The position numbers and the translations under genes were made by a program. Positions 17,091-26,552 of a DNA stretch of 64,000 bases are shown piece after piece. Positions within the stretch are counted from its first letter, which is position 1. Each line of letters begins with the position of its first letter. Under the pieces are notes generated by a model that saw nothing but the letters and a program-made list of their open reading frames with translations, searched no databases and had not been told where the DNA came from. Source of the stretch: JAEUIX01 sp964611125 (GTDB lineage: Bacteria; Planctomycetota; Phycisphaerae; Phycisphaerales; UBA1924); contig CAZSZO010000008.1 in the NCBI GenBank assembly GCA_964611125.1, positions 55,397-119,396 of the forward strand. The letters run 5' to 3'.

Positions 17091-18299
17091 CTACAGGCGG
17101 CCCATCACCGGCAGCTCGCCGACGAGCGGCCTGACGTAGTCGACGAACTCCTTGGCCACGTCGTGGGAGCCCTTGATGAACTCGGGGGGCATGACCTTGG
17201 TCTTGGCGGCGACGTCCTTGAGCTGCAGAAGGCGCTTCTCGATGCGGTAGGGGTGGTTGCTGAGGCGGACGATGGCGACGGAGCCTTCGGTCTCGCCCCG
17301 GGCGGCGCACTGCGCGGCGTAGACGCCCACGGCCCGGGCCTCGTCGGCGTCGACAGTGGAGGGCTGGGGCCAGCAGCGCTGCATGTAGCCCAGCGTGTCG
17401 GCCCGGACGCGCGGCGGCTTGCCGCTGGGGCTCTTGAACTTTTCCTTGATCAGGTTGGCCAGGGCGTCGCCCAGGGCGCCGGAGCCGGAGAGCTGGACGT
17501 TGCCGTGCGAGTCGGTCTGGGCCCCGGCGATGAGCTTGGCGCCCATCTCGACGCCGTCCTTGTCGCGGATGCCTTCGGAGACGGCGATCTGGCAGCGGTT
17601 GTGCTTGGTGACAACGGCCTTGACGTCTTCGATGAAGCGGTCGGCGTCGAAGGGCGTCTCGGGCAGGTAGATGAGGTGGGGGCCGTCGCCTTCGTGCTGG
17701 CGGGCGAGGGCCGACGCGGCGGTGAGGAACCCGGCGTTGCGGCCCATGACGACGTTGATCTTGATCCCCGGGAGCGAGGCGTTGTCGCGGTCATCGGCCA
17801 TGAAGGCCATGGCGACGTAGCGGGCGGCGGAGCCGTAGCCGGGGGTGTGGTCGTTGCCGACGAGGTCGTTGTCGACGGTCTTAGGGACGTGGAAGCAGCG
17901 CAGGTCGTAGCCGCCCTTCTTGGCCGACTCGCTGACCAAGCGGCAGGTGTCGGAGGAGTCGTTGCCGCCGATGTAGAAGAAGTAGCGGATGTCGTGCTGC
18001 TTGCAGGACTCGAAGATCTTCTGGCAGTCGGCGTCGTTGGGCTTGGCGCGGCTGGAGCCCAGGGCCGAGGAGGGGGTCTTGGCGACACGGTCGAGGATTT
18101 CGCTGGGGGTGGCGGAGAGCTCGACGAGGGGGAGGCCCTTGACGAGGCCGTCGACGCCGTGCCGCATGCCCCAGATCTTCTTGATGGAGCGGAGGCCGCG
18201 CAGGCCTTCGACGACGCCGACGAGGGACTGGTTGATGACCGCGGTGGGGCCGCCGGATTGACCGATGATCGCCGCGCCGTCGATGAGCTTGCCGTTCAT
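17091..18299 (-). CDS. pfp: Diphosphate-dependent 6-phosphofructokinase
   Basis: The start at ATG 18299 is preferred, with GAGG about 8 bases upstream; a GTG at 18308 is in frame. The 402-residue product has the phosphofructokinase core: IGQSGGPTAVINQSLVG, IGGNDSSDTC, PKTVDNDLVGNDHTPGYGS and MGRNAGFLT. The Asp in GGNDS (where ATP enzymes have Gly) and the Lys in PKTVDND mark the PPi-dependent type, which phosphorylates fructose 6-phosphate reversibly in glycolysis. Length and inserts fit the long PPi-PFK branch. The gene is upstream of argS on the same strand, and a joint transcript is possible but not required. Confidence 0.93.
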   Translation of the reverse strand: MNGKLIDGAAIIGQSGGPTAVINQSLVGVVEGLRGLRSIKKIWGMRHGVDGLVKGLPLVELSATPSEILDRVAKTPSSALGSSRAKPNDADCQKIFESCKQHDIRYFFYIGGNDSSDTCRLVSESAKKGGYDLRCFHVPKTVDNDLVGNDHTPGYGSAARYVAMAFMADDRDNASLPGIKINVVMGRNAGFLTAASALARQHEGDGPHLIYLPETPFDADRFIEDVKAVVTKHNRCQIAVSEGIRDKDGVEMGAKLIAGAQTDSHGNVQLSGSGALGDALANLIKEKFKSPSGKPPRVRADTLGYMQRCWPQPSTVDADEARAVGVYAAQCAARGETEGSVAIVRLSNHPYRIEKRLLQLKDVAAKTKVMPPEFIKGSHDVAKEFVDYVRPLVGELPVMGRL

Positions 18300-18331
18300 A
18301 GGGGACACCTCGGATAGGGTGCGCCATGCTA

Positions 18332-18967
18332 TCAGCCCGGATGGGGCGAGGGGGGCCCGGGGGGCGATGGGGGGGGCGGGGGGGGATTCTGAGGGGCGTC
18401 GGCGCGGGCGACGAGCGAGAAGGCTTTGCGCAGGCGTTCCAGGGCCCGGGTGCGGGCCTTTTCCGCGGCGTCGTCGCCCAGGCTCAGGCGCGAGGCGATC
18501 TCGGGGGCGCCGGCGCCGTCGAGGACCCAGGTGATGATGTCGCGATCACGGGGGAGGAGGAGGGCCATGGCCCGGGTCGCCTGGACGAGCAGCTCGCGCC
18601 GATGGGCGAAGGTGGCGGGGCCGGTGGCGGAGTCGGCGAGTTCGGGCCGGTCGAGGCCGCGCCCGTGCTCGCCGCTGAGGGTGAGTCGGAGCAGGGCGCC
18701 GGGGTGGCGCTTGCAGGCGAACCAGTAGTCGCGCCGGGCGCTGAGGTGGCGGCGAGCGACCTGGTGGAGCCAGCCGACGAACGCGGCCTCACCCTGCCAA
18801 CTGAAGCTGCCGCTGGCTCGCAGGGCCTCGTGGCGGGCGCCCTGGACCAGGTCTTCGACGGTTTCGAAGCGCAGCAGGGCCACGCCGGCCTCGCGGCGCA
18901 CGAGAGCCCAGAGTGCGCCCTCATGCCGCAGCAGCAGCGACGGGATGTCGAAGGGCTGGGTGCTCAC
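18332..18967 (-). CDS. ECF-type sigma factor coupled to a kinase
   Basis: The start is GTG 18967, which overlaps the TGA of the upstream kinase (GTGA), so the two are translationally coupled; the same frame runs further upstream but only as a shadow of the kinase. The 211-residue product has sigma region 2 (ETVEDLVQGARHEALRAS, FVGWLHQVARRHLSARRDYW) and region 4 (LLPRDRDIITWVLDGAGAPE, then KARTRALERLRKAF). The C-terminus is a Pro-rich stretch encoded by a G/C run. ECF factors genetically paired with Ser/Thr kinases are known in planctomycetes; phosphorylation of the sigma factor or of a regulator by the kinase is the expected mode of control (inference). No anti-sigma gene is adjacent. Confidence 0.88.
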   Translation of the reverse strand: MSTQPFDIPSLLLRHEGALWALVRREAGVALLRFETVEDLVQGARHEALRASGSFSWQGEAAFVGWLHQVARRHLSARRDYWFACKRHPGALLRLTLSGEHGRGLDRPELADSATGPATFAHRRELLVQATRAMALLLPRDRDIITWVLDGAGAPEIASRLSLGDDAAEKARTRALERLRKAFSLVARADAPQNPPPPPPSPPGPPSPHPG

Positions 18968-21900
18968 TGGACGCGCCCCTGGGCGGCCCGCGCCTTGACG
19001 CGGGCCTCGGCGTCGGGCCCGCGAAACATGACCAGGCGGAAGCCGATGGAGCCCGAGACGCGGTCGGGGAGGAGCCCGTTTCCACCGTAGGGCGTGAACT
19101 CGCGGGCCTCGCCGGTGCCCCAGTTGCCGCTGACAAAGTGCATGTGCGGCTGGTCGGGCCGCCAGCGGGTGAGGGTCCACTCCGAGGCGCTCCCGGCCAT
19201 GTCGAACACGCCGAAGGCCGATTCGTCGATGGGAAAGCGGAGCACGGGCTCGGGGTCGGGGCGGGGCCGGGCGAAGCAGGAGCTGACCCACTTGGGCCGG
19301 AAGCGGTCGCCGAAGACGTATGCGCAGCCTTCGGCCGGGGCTGAGACGAGCTGCCATTCGCCGGCGGTGGGAAGGTCGTAGACCTCATGGCGCCCCTCGT
19401 CACGGGCGCGACGGGTCCTCCACGCGGCGTAGGCCTTGGCGTCCTCCCACGACACGAAGACCACCGGCCAGCGCCAGCGCCACCCCTGGGGCAGCAGGAA
19501 CCGGCCGTCGGGCCCGCGCTCGCCCCGGGCGGTTTCGCCGTCGCGCGGGAAGCGGATGGGCGTGGGCGACGCGGCGATCTCGGCGGCGGTGGCGGGGTCG
19601 GCGAGGAACTCGAAGTACTCCTCGACGGTTACTTCGCGTTCCATCATATAGAAGGAGCCCGGCTGACCGGGACCCGGGGCGGGCAGTCTGACCCACCCAT
19701 CGGGCGTGGCGCCGATCGGCTGGAGCGAGATGTGCAGGGCGGCCCCCTCGTCGCGCGTCGCCTGGAATGGCCGACGAACCGTCTCGCGCCCGGGCGCCGA
19801 GGCCACCAGGATGTAGTCGCCGGCGTCAAGAGCAGTGTGGAGGGGGGCAGTGTGGAGGGGGGCGGTGTTGACTGGGGCGGTGTGGACTGGCGCCTCCGTC
19901 AGCGAGCCCGGAGCGAGCAGGCTCGCCGGCCCGCACAGCAGCGGCGCGGCGGTGGCCTGATACTGGGCGCCGGGGGGAAGGTCGAGGTCGACGAGGCGGC
20001 CGTCGCGCCAGAGCCGTGCGGGGACGCCGCCGCGCTGGGCGAGGGCGACCGGGCCGAGGAGGGCGACCCCCAGGTCGCGGAGCGGGGCGGGGCCGACGGA
20101 GAGAAGGCGGCCGTCGGATTCGAAGATGAATGTGTGCGGGGCGGGATCGTCGGCATATGCGTCGACGAACCATTCATCGACCATGGGCTGGTCATCGACC
20201 TGGACCGCGCGGGCGAGGCGGGCTACGCCCGCGCGGGCGGCGAGCCCGTCCGGCGCAAGATCGGCGACAAAGACCGTCCCGCGGATGGGGCGGCGAGCGA
20301 GCTGCAGGATGTGGTCTCCCGGCTGCGGGCCCGAGCCGGAGTCGCCGGGCGCGGCCTTGGTGACGCGCAGGCACCAGGTTCCGGGAAGGGCGGGGTCGTC
20401 GACGCGTCGCCAAGGGGCGTTGACGATCCGCGGCTCGCCGCCATCGAAGAGGTTGGTCTCGGGCGTGCGCCGGAACAGATCGAGCCGGGCACCGGGCGGG
20501 TCACAGACGACGGTGAGGCGGGTTTCGCCCCGCAGGCGGCGGGCGAGGTCGCCGGTGGGGTCGTTGGCGAGGGTGAGGGCCCGGTAGAGGGCCTTACCCG
20601 GGGCGTCGCCTGAGATCTCCGCCGCGAGGACCTGATGGAAGTACAACTCGCCCCGCACGCCCGATGCCCGGGCGGGGTCGGCCCCGAGGCGCTCGGCGCG
20701 ATCGCAGAGCTCGAGGACGCGGATCTGGGCGTGCTCGCGTTGCTTGCGCGCGGCCATCACCTGGTCTTCGATGTCATCCACGGCGCGGTCGCGCTCCGCG
20801 GTGAAGTAGCTGGCGCCGCGATAGAGCGCCGCGTCGGCGTGGCGCCGCTCCAGCTCACGTGAGCGATCGAAGGCGGAGCGGAACTCGCTGACGAGGGCCT
20901 GGGCCTGGGTGAGGGCCGCCTCGGCCTGGTGCGCCCGCTCCCGGCTCTGGGCCACCTTCTGGCCGATGAGGATGAGGGCGATCAGCGCCAGGGCGGCGCC
21001 GCCGGCGCCGACCACGGCGGCGACCCCGGGGTTGCGGCGCGACCATTTGGCCAGGCGCTCCAATCGCCCCGCGGGGCGGACGGAGACGGGCCTGTGGTCG
21101 AGTATCGCCTGCAGGTCGCTCGCGAAGGCGCCCGCGGTGGCGTAGCGGCGGGCGGGGTCCTTCTCCATGGCCTTGAGGGTGACCAGTTCCAGGTCCCGCG
21201 ACACGCCGGGGTTGCGGAGGCGGGGCGAGGGTGCGTCGTCGGTGAGGATCGACTGGAAGACCTGCTCCAGCGTGCCCGGGGCGACGGTGAGCGAACCGGT
21301 GAGGCACTGGTACAGCACCACCCCGAGGGAATAGACATCGGTCCGGCCATCGGTGAGGCCGCCGGCCCGGCCGATCTGCTCCGGCGCGGCGTAGAAGGGT
21401 GAACCCGCGAAGCCCTCGCTGAGGGTGACCGAGGGTCCGTCGAGCTCGCGGGCAAGGCCGAAGTCGACCAGCAGCGGGCGGTCATCGGGCGTGATGAGGA
21501 TGTTGGAGGGCTTGACATCGCGGTGGATGATGCCGTGCTGGTGGGCGTAATCGAGCGCCCGCGCGACGCCGATGACCCAGCGGATCGCACGCTCGACCGG
21601 CGGGCGGTGGGGCCGCCCGGCGGCGTCTTCGAGCAGCGCATCGAGCGGGCGGCCGTCGATGAGCTCCATGGCGATGAACCGGACCCCGCGATCTTCGCCG
21701 ATGGCGTGGACCTGAACGATCCCCGGGTGGCGGAGGCGCGCGGCGGCCCGGGCCTCGCGATCGAACCGGGCCGCGGCGCCGGGGGAGTGGGCGGCGTCGG
21801 TGCGGATGAGTTTCAGGGCGACTTCGCGCCCGAGCGACTCCTGGCGGGCCAGGAACACTTCGCCCATGCCTCCCCGCCCGATGGGGCGGAGGATGGTGAA

Positions 21901-22134
21901 GTCGCCGATGCGGCGGGCCTCGGGCCGGGTGGACGCGGGCGCGGGGTGAGTAGGGGGGGCGGGTGGGCGCGGCGGCGGGGTGGCGGCGCGGTGCTGGTAC
22001 ATCGTGCGCAGGGCACCGAGCAGTTCGCTGTCGTCGGAGGCGCCTTCGCCGGCGAGGAACTCCTCGGGAGCGACCGCATGGCCGCCCAGCAGCGCGTCGA
22101 GGTACCGGTCATAGATCGCGTCCCGATCCGGCAA
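18964..22134 (-). CDS. Ser/Thr kinase with PDZ-like and FGE-sulfatase domains
   Basis: A 1056-residue protein starting at TTG 22134, supported by AAGGAA 8 bases upstream. The N-terminal helix bundle (~1-45) precedes an active kinase domain (~76-345): IGRGGMGEVFLA, Lys108 in VALKLI, HRDVKPSNI with Asp206, VDFG with Asp224 and SPFYAAPEQ. A membrane helix lies near 372-392 (AVVGAGGAALALIALILIG). A heptad-like helix follows (~395-480), then a PDZ-like segment (~590-680, with PGDHILQLARRPIRG), a short Pro/Thr/His repeat, and a C-terminal FGE-sulfatase domain (~830-1040) with MEREVTVEEYFEFLADP, LPTAGEWQLV, FGVFDMAGSASEW and SGSIGFRLV. The FGE domain lacks the catalytic cysteine pair of true formylglycine enzymes, so it is probably a binding module. 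It overlaps the sigma gene downstream and is divergent from the amidohydrolase. Confidence 0.9.
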   Translation of the reverse strand: MPDRDAIYDRYLDALLGGHAVAPEEFLAGEGASDDSELLGALRTMYQHRAATPPPRPPAPPTHPAPASTRPEARRIGDFTILRPIGRGGMGEVFLARQESLGREVALKLIRTDAAHSPGAAARFDREARAAARLRHPGIVQVHAIGEDRGVRFIAMELIDGRPLDALLEDAAGRPHRPPVERAIRWVIGVARALDYAHQHGIIHRDVKPSNILITPDDRPLLVDFGLARELDGPSVTLSEGFAGSPFYAAPEQIGRAGGLTDGRTDVYSLGVVLYQCLTGSLTVAPGTLEQVFQSILTDDAPSPRLRNPGVSRDLELVTLKAMEKDPARRYATAGAFASDLQAILDHRPVSVRPAGRLERLAKWSRRNPGVAAVVGAGGAALALIALILIGQKVAQSRERAHQAEAALTQAQALVSEFRSAFDRSRELERRHADAALYRGASYFTAERDRAVDDIEDQVMAARKQREHAQIRVLELCDRAERLGADPARASGVRGELYFHQVLAAEISGDAPGKALYRALTLANDPTGDLARRLRGETRLTVVCDPPGARLDLFRRTPETNLFDGGEPRIVNAPWRRVDDPALPGTWCLRVTKAAPGDSGSGPQPGDHILQLARRPIRGTVFVADLAPDGLAARAGVARLARAVQVDDQPMVDEWFVDAYADDPAPHTFIFESDGRLLSVGPAPLRDLGVALLGPVALAQRGGVPARLWRDGRLVDLDLPPGAQYQATAAPLLCGPASLLAPGSLTEAPVHTAPVNTAPLHTAPLHTALDAGDYILVASAPGRETVRRPFQATRDEGAALHISLQPIGATPDGWVRLPAPGPGQPGSFYMMEREVTVEEYFEFLADPATAAEIAASPTPIRFPRDGETARGERGPDGRFLLPQGWRWRWPVVFVSWEDAKAYAAWRTRRARDEGRHEVYDLPTAGEWQLVSAPAEGCAYVFGDRFRPKWVSSCFARPRPDPEPVLRFPIDESAFGVFDMAGSASEWTLTRWRPDQPHMHFVSGNWGTGEAREFTPYGGNGLLPDRVSGSIGFRLVMFRGPDAEARVKARAAQGRVQ

Positions 22135-22299
22135 CGGGCGTTCCTTGAAAGAGGCGGACCACGTGGGCGCGACCCGAGCGGGCCGTCGGGCATTCTTTCA
22201 TCGGTCGCCGCCCGGGTCCGCTGGCGGCCCACCCCGGAACAGGGTTGGTGTTCTGGAGGAACCCCGAGTCGGCCGACCTTCCGGATCCCTTACGCACCC

Positions 22300-22334
22300 G
22301 CGACAGGCGGCGTTGCTGCTGGTACGCTGTTTCG
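22300..22334 (+). promoter_or_regulatory. Leaderless-type promoter before the amidohydrolase
   Basis: GCGACA (22300-22305), a 17-base spacer and TACGCT (22323-22328) end exactly 6 bases before ATG 22335. No ribosome binding site is visible, which fits leaderless translation. Confidence 0.45.
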
Positions 22335-25300
22335 ATGCGATCCACCTCACGTTTGGTCAGCCCGCGCGCGATTGTTCGGCTTCTGGCGGCTCTGGCGGCG
22401 GTTCTGGTTGTGCTCGAGCTCGCCGGCCAGGCGGGGGCGCCGGCGCAGGCCGGGCCGGCTGTCGGGCCGCCCGTCGACCCGCTCTCGCCGCCGCCCAACA
22501 GCCCGCGCCGGGGCGACCCCTCGTGGCACGTGCTGGTGGGCGCGACGGTGCACGCGACGCCTGCGCAGACCTTTGAGAAGGCGAACGTGATCATCCGCGA
22601 CGGGCTCATCGAGAAGGTGGATGTCAACGGCGAAGCGCCGCCGGCCGGGGCGCAGGTGTGGGACTGCGCGGGGCTGCATGTCTACGCGGGGTTCATCGAG
22701 CCGTATCTGGAGGTTGACGTTCCGGCCCCGGACCGCGAGAAGGCGGGCGTGCACTGGAACGCCAAGGTCACCCCGCAGCGACGGGCGCGCGACGGCGCCG
22801 GCGTCGACGCGGGGACGGCCCGGGCGCTGCGGGCCCTGGGCTTCACCGCCGCGGCGATCGCGCCGCGGGGCGGGATTTTCCGCGGGCAGACGGCGGTGGT
22901 GTCGCTGGCGGAGGCGGATCGCGACGCGTCGCAGTCGCGCCCGCCGCTGTATGCGGAGGGGGTGCACCAGAGCGTGGCCTTCGAGCTTGGGGGCGGGGCG
23001 GGGGACACCTCACGGTGGGACGGGTACCCCGAGTCGCTGATGGGCGCCATCGCGCTGATCCGGCAGACGCTGATCGACGCTGAGTGGAGTGCGGCCAGCG
23101 GGGTCGAATCGTGCCTCACGACGCTCGAACCGGCCAGACCGGGCGGCGCGGCGACGCTGCTGTTCAACGCTGAAGATGAGCTGGACGTGCTGCGCGCGGC
23201 GAAGATCGGTGAGGAGTTCAAGCGTTCGTACATCATCCTGGGGTCGGGGCTCGAGTTCCGCCGCCTTGACGCCATCGCGGCCCTCAAGCGTCCGGTGATC
23301 GCGCCGCTGGCGTTTCCCAAGCGGCCCGCGGCGGCGAGCATCGGCGACAGCGAGTCGGTCGAGCTGCGCGAACTGATGACCTGGGAGCAGGCCCCGACCA
23401 ACCCCCGCCGCCTGGCCGAGGCGGGCGTGACGCTCGCGCTGACCACGGCGAAGCTGCGCGATCGCGGGCAGTTCCGCGACAATCTGCGCTCGGCGATCCG
23501 GCACGGCCTGAAGGAGGAGACGGCGCTGGCGGCGCTGACGACCGTGCCCGCCGGGCTGCTGGGCCTGAAGGACCAGGGTGTGGTGGAGATGAACACCCGG
23601 GCGAACCTCATCGTCGCCGACGGGCCGATCTTCGCCAAGGCCGCCAAGGTGCGCGATGTGTGGATCGACGGCCGTCGCCACGAGGTGAACCCGGCGCCGG
23701 CCCGCCTTGACGGGGCGTATGACCTCACGCTCGAGCCGCCGCCCAAGCAGCCCGGGAAGCTCACGCTGCTGATCGACAAGGACAACGGCGTCAGTATCCG
23801 CAAGGTCATCGATGACGCGGGGCCCGCCGCGCAGCCGGACGCGAAGCCCGACGCCAAACCGCGCGAGCAGACGGCCAAGGGCAGGAACGTCGTCGCCGAC
23901 AGCATGCGGCTGTCGTTCGTCTTTGAGCACGAGCCGCTGGGGTCGCCGGGCGTCTTCAGCATGACGGGCGTGGTCGATGGGCGCGGGCCGGCGCGGGTCA
24001 TCGCCGGCGAGGGCGCCCGGGCCGACGGGGCGATGTTCCGCTGGACCGCGGTGAGGACGGGCGACGGACCCGCGGCGCCCTCGCCGGCGGCCAGGGCCGC
24101 CCTTCCCGGGCGGTACCGCATCACCCGCATGGCCGACGCGCCGGTGGGCCCTGACGGGCCGGTGACCGAGATCGCCATCGGCGAGCGAGACGGGCGGCTG
24201 ACGGTGACGGTCTTCCGCGGGGTTGAGGGCAAGCCGGTCGAAGGTGGCGAGGCGAAGCTCGAAGGCGATGCGCTGCTGTGCGACCTCGACCTGCAGGCTC
24301 TGGGGCTGGGGGGTGGCGAGGGAGGACCGGGCGTGGCGAAGCTGACGCTGCGCCGCGCGGCGCCTCCCGCGGGCGGCGGGCTCCAGGGGTCGATCGCGCT
24401 CCCGGGCGGCGGCGGGCACGGCTTTGAGGCCGAGCGCCTGGCGCCGCCGACGGGCCTGCTGGGCGTGTGGACCTTTCAGACGCGCGTGGGCCCTGATGCG
24501 CGCCCCGGCGCCCTGCGGGCCCGTCCCGATGCCATGCCGGTGGGGCCCAAATTCACACTCACGATCAAGAGTGCAACTGAGGTGACGCTGGACGTGGCGG
24601 GCACCTCGGCGGGCGTTGATGAACTGAGCGTGACCGAGACATCCATCAAGGGTGTATCGACACGCGTGCTCGAAGGGGTTCCGGCGAATCTGGGCGCCAA
24701 GAGCGTGCTGCGGCTGTCGGCCCGCCTTGAGGACGGCGTGCTCAAGGGCGAGATCCAGGAGGCGGATCAGCCGGCCCGTGAGTTCACCGGCGAGCGGCGC
24801 ACGCCCGTCGGCAGCCTGCCCGCGGCCAAGCCCGATGAGCCCAGGGACCAGGATGACGAGCCGCGGCCTGATGTGCCCGCCAAGCTGCCCGGCTACCCCT
24901 TCGGCGCGTACGCGATGGAGCAGCGGCCGCCGCAGGGGCATGTGGTGCTGCGCGGGGCCACGGTGTGGACCTGCGGCCCCCAGGGGGTGATCGAGAACGG
25001 TGAGGTGGAGATCAAGGACGGGCGGATCGTCTACGCCGGGCCGGCCCGCGCGAGCCAGCCCGCCGGGGCGGAGGTGATCGACTGCGCCGGCAAGCACATC
25101 ACCCCGGGGATCATCGATTGCCACAGCCACACCGGCATCTCCCGCGGCGTGAACGAGGGCGGGCAGGCCGTGACGGCCGAGGTGCGGATCGGCGACGTGA
25201 CCAACCCCGACGCCATCAACTGGTACCGCCAGCTCGCCGGGGGCGTCACGGCGGTCAACAGCCTGCACGGCTCGGCCAACTCCATTGGCGGGCAGAATCA

Positions 25301-26468
25301 GGTGAACAAACTCCGCTGGGGGTGCCCGAACCCTGATGACATGCACTTCGAGGCCGCCATGCCGGGGATCAAGTTCGCCCTGGGCGAGAACCCCAAGTGG
25401 GGCAACAGCGGCGACGCCCGGGGCGGCTGGCGCTACCCCCAGACGCGCATGGGCGTCGAGACGCAGATCCGCGACCGCTTCACCGCGGCCCGCGAGTATC
25501 TGGAGCAGGCGAAGCAGCGGGGCGGCGATCAGGCGGGGCCGGCGCGGCATCGCGACCTGGAGCTTGAGGCGCTCGCCGAGGTGCTGGCGGGGACGCGCCT
25601 GGTGCACTGCCACAGCTACCGGCAGGATGAGATCCTGATGCTCGCGCGGGTGGCGTCGGAGTTCGGCTTCAAGATCGGCACGTACCAGCACATCCTGGAA
25701 GGCTATAAGGTCGCCGATGTGCTGCGTGAGTTCAGCGGCGGCGCCTCGGGCTTCTCCGACTGGTGGGCGTACAAGATCGAGGTTCAGGACGCGATCCCGC
25801 AGGCCTTCCCGATCATGTTCGAGCAGGGGGTGGTGGTGTCGTACAACTCCGACTCCGATGAACTGGCCCGCCGGCTCAATGTTGAGGCCGGCAAGGCGGT
25901 GAAGTACTCCGGCGGCGGCATCACGCCCGAGGAGGCCCTCAAGTTCGTCACCCTCAACCCGGCGAAGCAGCTGCGGATCGACGGGCGGGTCGGCTCGCTG
26001 GAGGCTGGCAAGGACGCGGACCTCGCCGTGTGGTCGGGCCCGCCGATCAGCAGCCTGTCGCGCTGCGAGGCGACGTATGTCGATGGGCGGCGCCTGTACT
26101 CGCTGGCTCAGGACCAGGCCCTGCGCGAGCACAACCGGCTGGAGCGCCACCGGCTGATCCAGAAGCTGCTCTCTGACAAGAAGCCCGGAGGCGGCGACGC
26201 AGGCGCCGGGGGGGGCGGGGGGGGCGGGGCTGGGGTCGGTGGGGGGGGTGGGGGGGTCGGAGGCGGTGAGCGGCGTCCGGGGCGGCGCCGGCCGCCCCAG
26301 CATGACGCCCGAGACGATGAGTCGCTCCGTTCCGGTCGCCCATCGCTGCTGGGCCGGATGCTCGATGACGCCTGGGATCTGCGGCGCGAGCTCTACCTCG
26401 ACCTGATCCGGCGCGGCCAAAACCCCGACGATGTCCGCGCCGGCGAGTGCGGCTGCGAAACCCGCTAG
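22335..26468 (+). CDS. Giant exported amidohydrolase with two amidohydrolase-like halves
   Basis: ATG 22335 is preferred over the longer frame from 22245, because it begins the signal peptide MRSTSRLVSPRAIVRLLAAL. The protein has 1377 residues. The N-terminal half (~65-490) has the outline of an amidohydrolase, but where the metal motif should be it reads FIEPYLEVD, so this half is probably inactive. A beta-rich middle (~500-860) follows. The C-terminal half (~870-1275) is intact: GIIDCHSHTG (His930, His932), VHCHSYRQD, GTYQHILEGY and a catalytic Asp in YNSDSDE. Family enzymes hydrolyse imides, peptides or dipeptides; substrate unknown. A Gly run and a charged tail ending in CGC close the protein. 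It is divergent from the kinase and 84 bases upstream of gatA. Confidence 0.88.
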   Translation: MRSTSRLVSPRAIVRLLAALAAVLVVLELAGQAGAPAQAGPAVGPPVDPLSPPPNSPRRGDPSWHVLVGATVHATPAQTFEKANVIIRDGLIEKVDVNGEAPPAGAQVWDCAGLHVYAGFIEPYLEVDVPAPDREKAGVHWNAKVTPQRRARDGAGVDAGTARALRALGFTAAAIAPRGGIFRGQTAVVSLAEADRDASQSRPPLYAEGVHQSVAFELGGGAGDTSRWDGYPESLMGAIALIRQTLIDAEWSAASGVESCLTTLEPARPGGAATLLFNAEDELDVLRAAKIGEEFKRSYIILGSGLEFRRLDAIAALKRPVIAPLAFPKRPAAASIGDSESVELRELMTWEQAPTNPRRLAEAGVTLALTTAKLRDRGQFRDNLRSAIRHGLKEETALAALTTVPAGLLGLKDQGVVEMNTRANLIVADGPIFAKAAKVRDVWIDGRRHEVNPAPARLDGAYDLTLEPPPKQPGKLTLLIDKDNGVSIRKVIDDAGPAAQPDAKPDAKPREQTAKGRNVVADSMRLSFVFEHEPLGSPGVFSMTGVVDGRGPARVIAGEGARADGAMFRWTAVRTGDGPAAPSPAARAALPGRYRITRMADAPVGPDGPVTEIAIGERDGRLTVTVFRGVEGKPVEGGEAKLEGDALLCDLDLQALGLGGGEGGPGVAKLTLRRAAPPAGGGLQGSIALPGGGGHGFEAERLAPPTGLLGVWTFQTRVGPDARPGALRARPDAMPVGPKFTLTIKSATEVTLDVAGTSAGVDELSVTETSIKGVSTRVLEGVPANLGAKSVLRLSARLEDGVLKGEIQEADQPAREFTGERRTPVGSLPAAKPDEPRDQDDEPRPDVPAKLPGYPFGAYAMEQRPPQGHVVLRGATVWTCGPQGVIENGEVEIKDGRIVYAGPARASQPAGAEVIDCAGKHITPGIIDCHSHTGISRGVNEGGQAVTAEVRIGDVTNPDAINWYRQLAGGVTAVNSLHGSANSIGGQNQVNKLRWGCPNPDDMHFEAAMPGIKFALGENPKWGNSGDARGGWRYPQTRMGVETQIRDRFTAAREYLEQAKQRGGDQAGPARHRDLELEALAEVLAGTRLVHCHSYRQDEILMLARVASEFGFKIGTYQHILEGYKVADVLREFSGGASGFSDWWAYKIEVQDAIPQAFPIMFEQGVVVSYNSDSDELARRLNVEAGKAVKYSGGGITPEEALKFVTLNPAKQLRIDGRVGSLEAGKDADLAVWSGPPISSLSRCEATYVDGRRLYSLAQDQALREHNRLERHRLIQKLLSDKKPGGGDAGAGGGGGGGAGVGGGGGGVGGGERRPGRRRPPQHDARDDESLRSGRPSLLGRMLDDAWDLRRELYLDLIRRGQNPDDVRAGECGCETR
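26203..26275 (+). repeat. Poly-G / Gly-run tract inside the amidohydrolase
   Basis: The codons for a GGGGGGG-AGVGGGGGG stretch form G runs up to about 9, with only scattered other bases. It separates the catalytic half from the C-terminal tail. A one-base slip here would truncate or change only the tail. Confidence 0.8.
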
Positions 26469-26552
26469 CGAGGCCCTGCCGCTATAAGCGCCGGTCTTTT
26501 CTTGGCCCGTCTGTTCGTCGTCTTGCCTGCTCCGTATCGTGTGCTTCTCACC

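Noticed and set aside
18968..19357. Upstream extension of the sigma factor frame
   Set aside because: It is out-of-frame kinase coding sequence; the GTG overlapping the kinase stop fits better.
23010..26420. A 1136-residue minus-strand frame opposite the amidohydrolase
   Set aside because: Arg/Pro/Ala/His-rich shadow of a real gene with clear catalytic motifs on the other strand.
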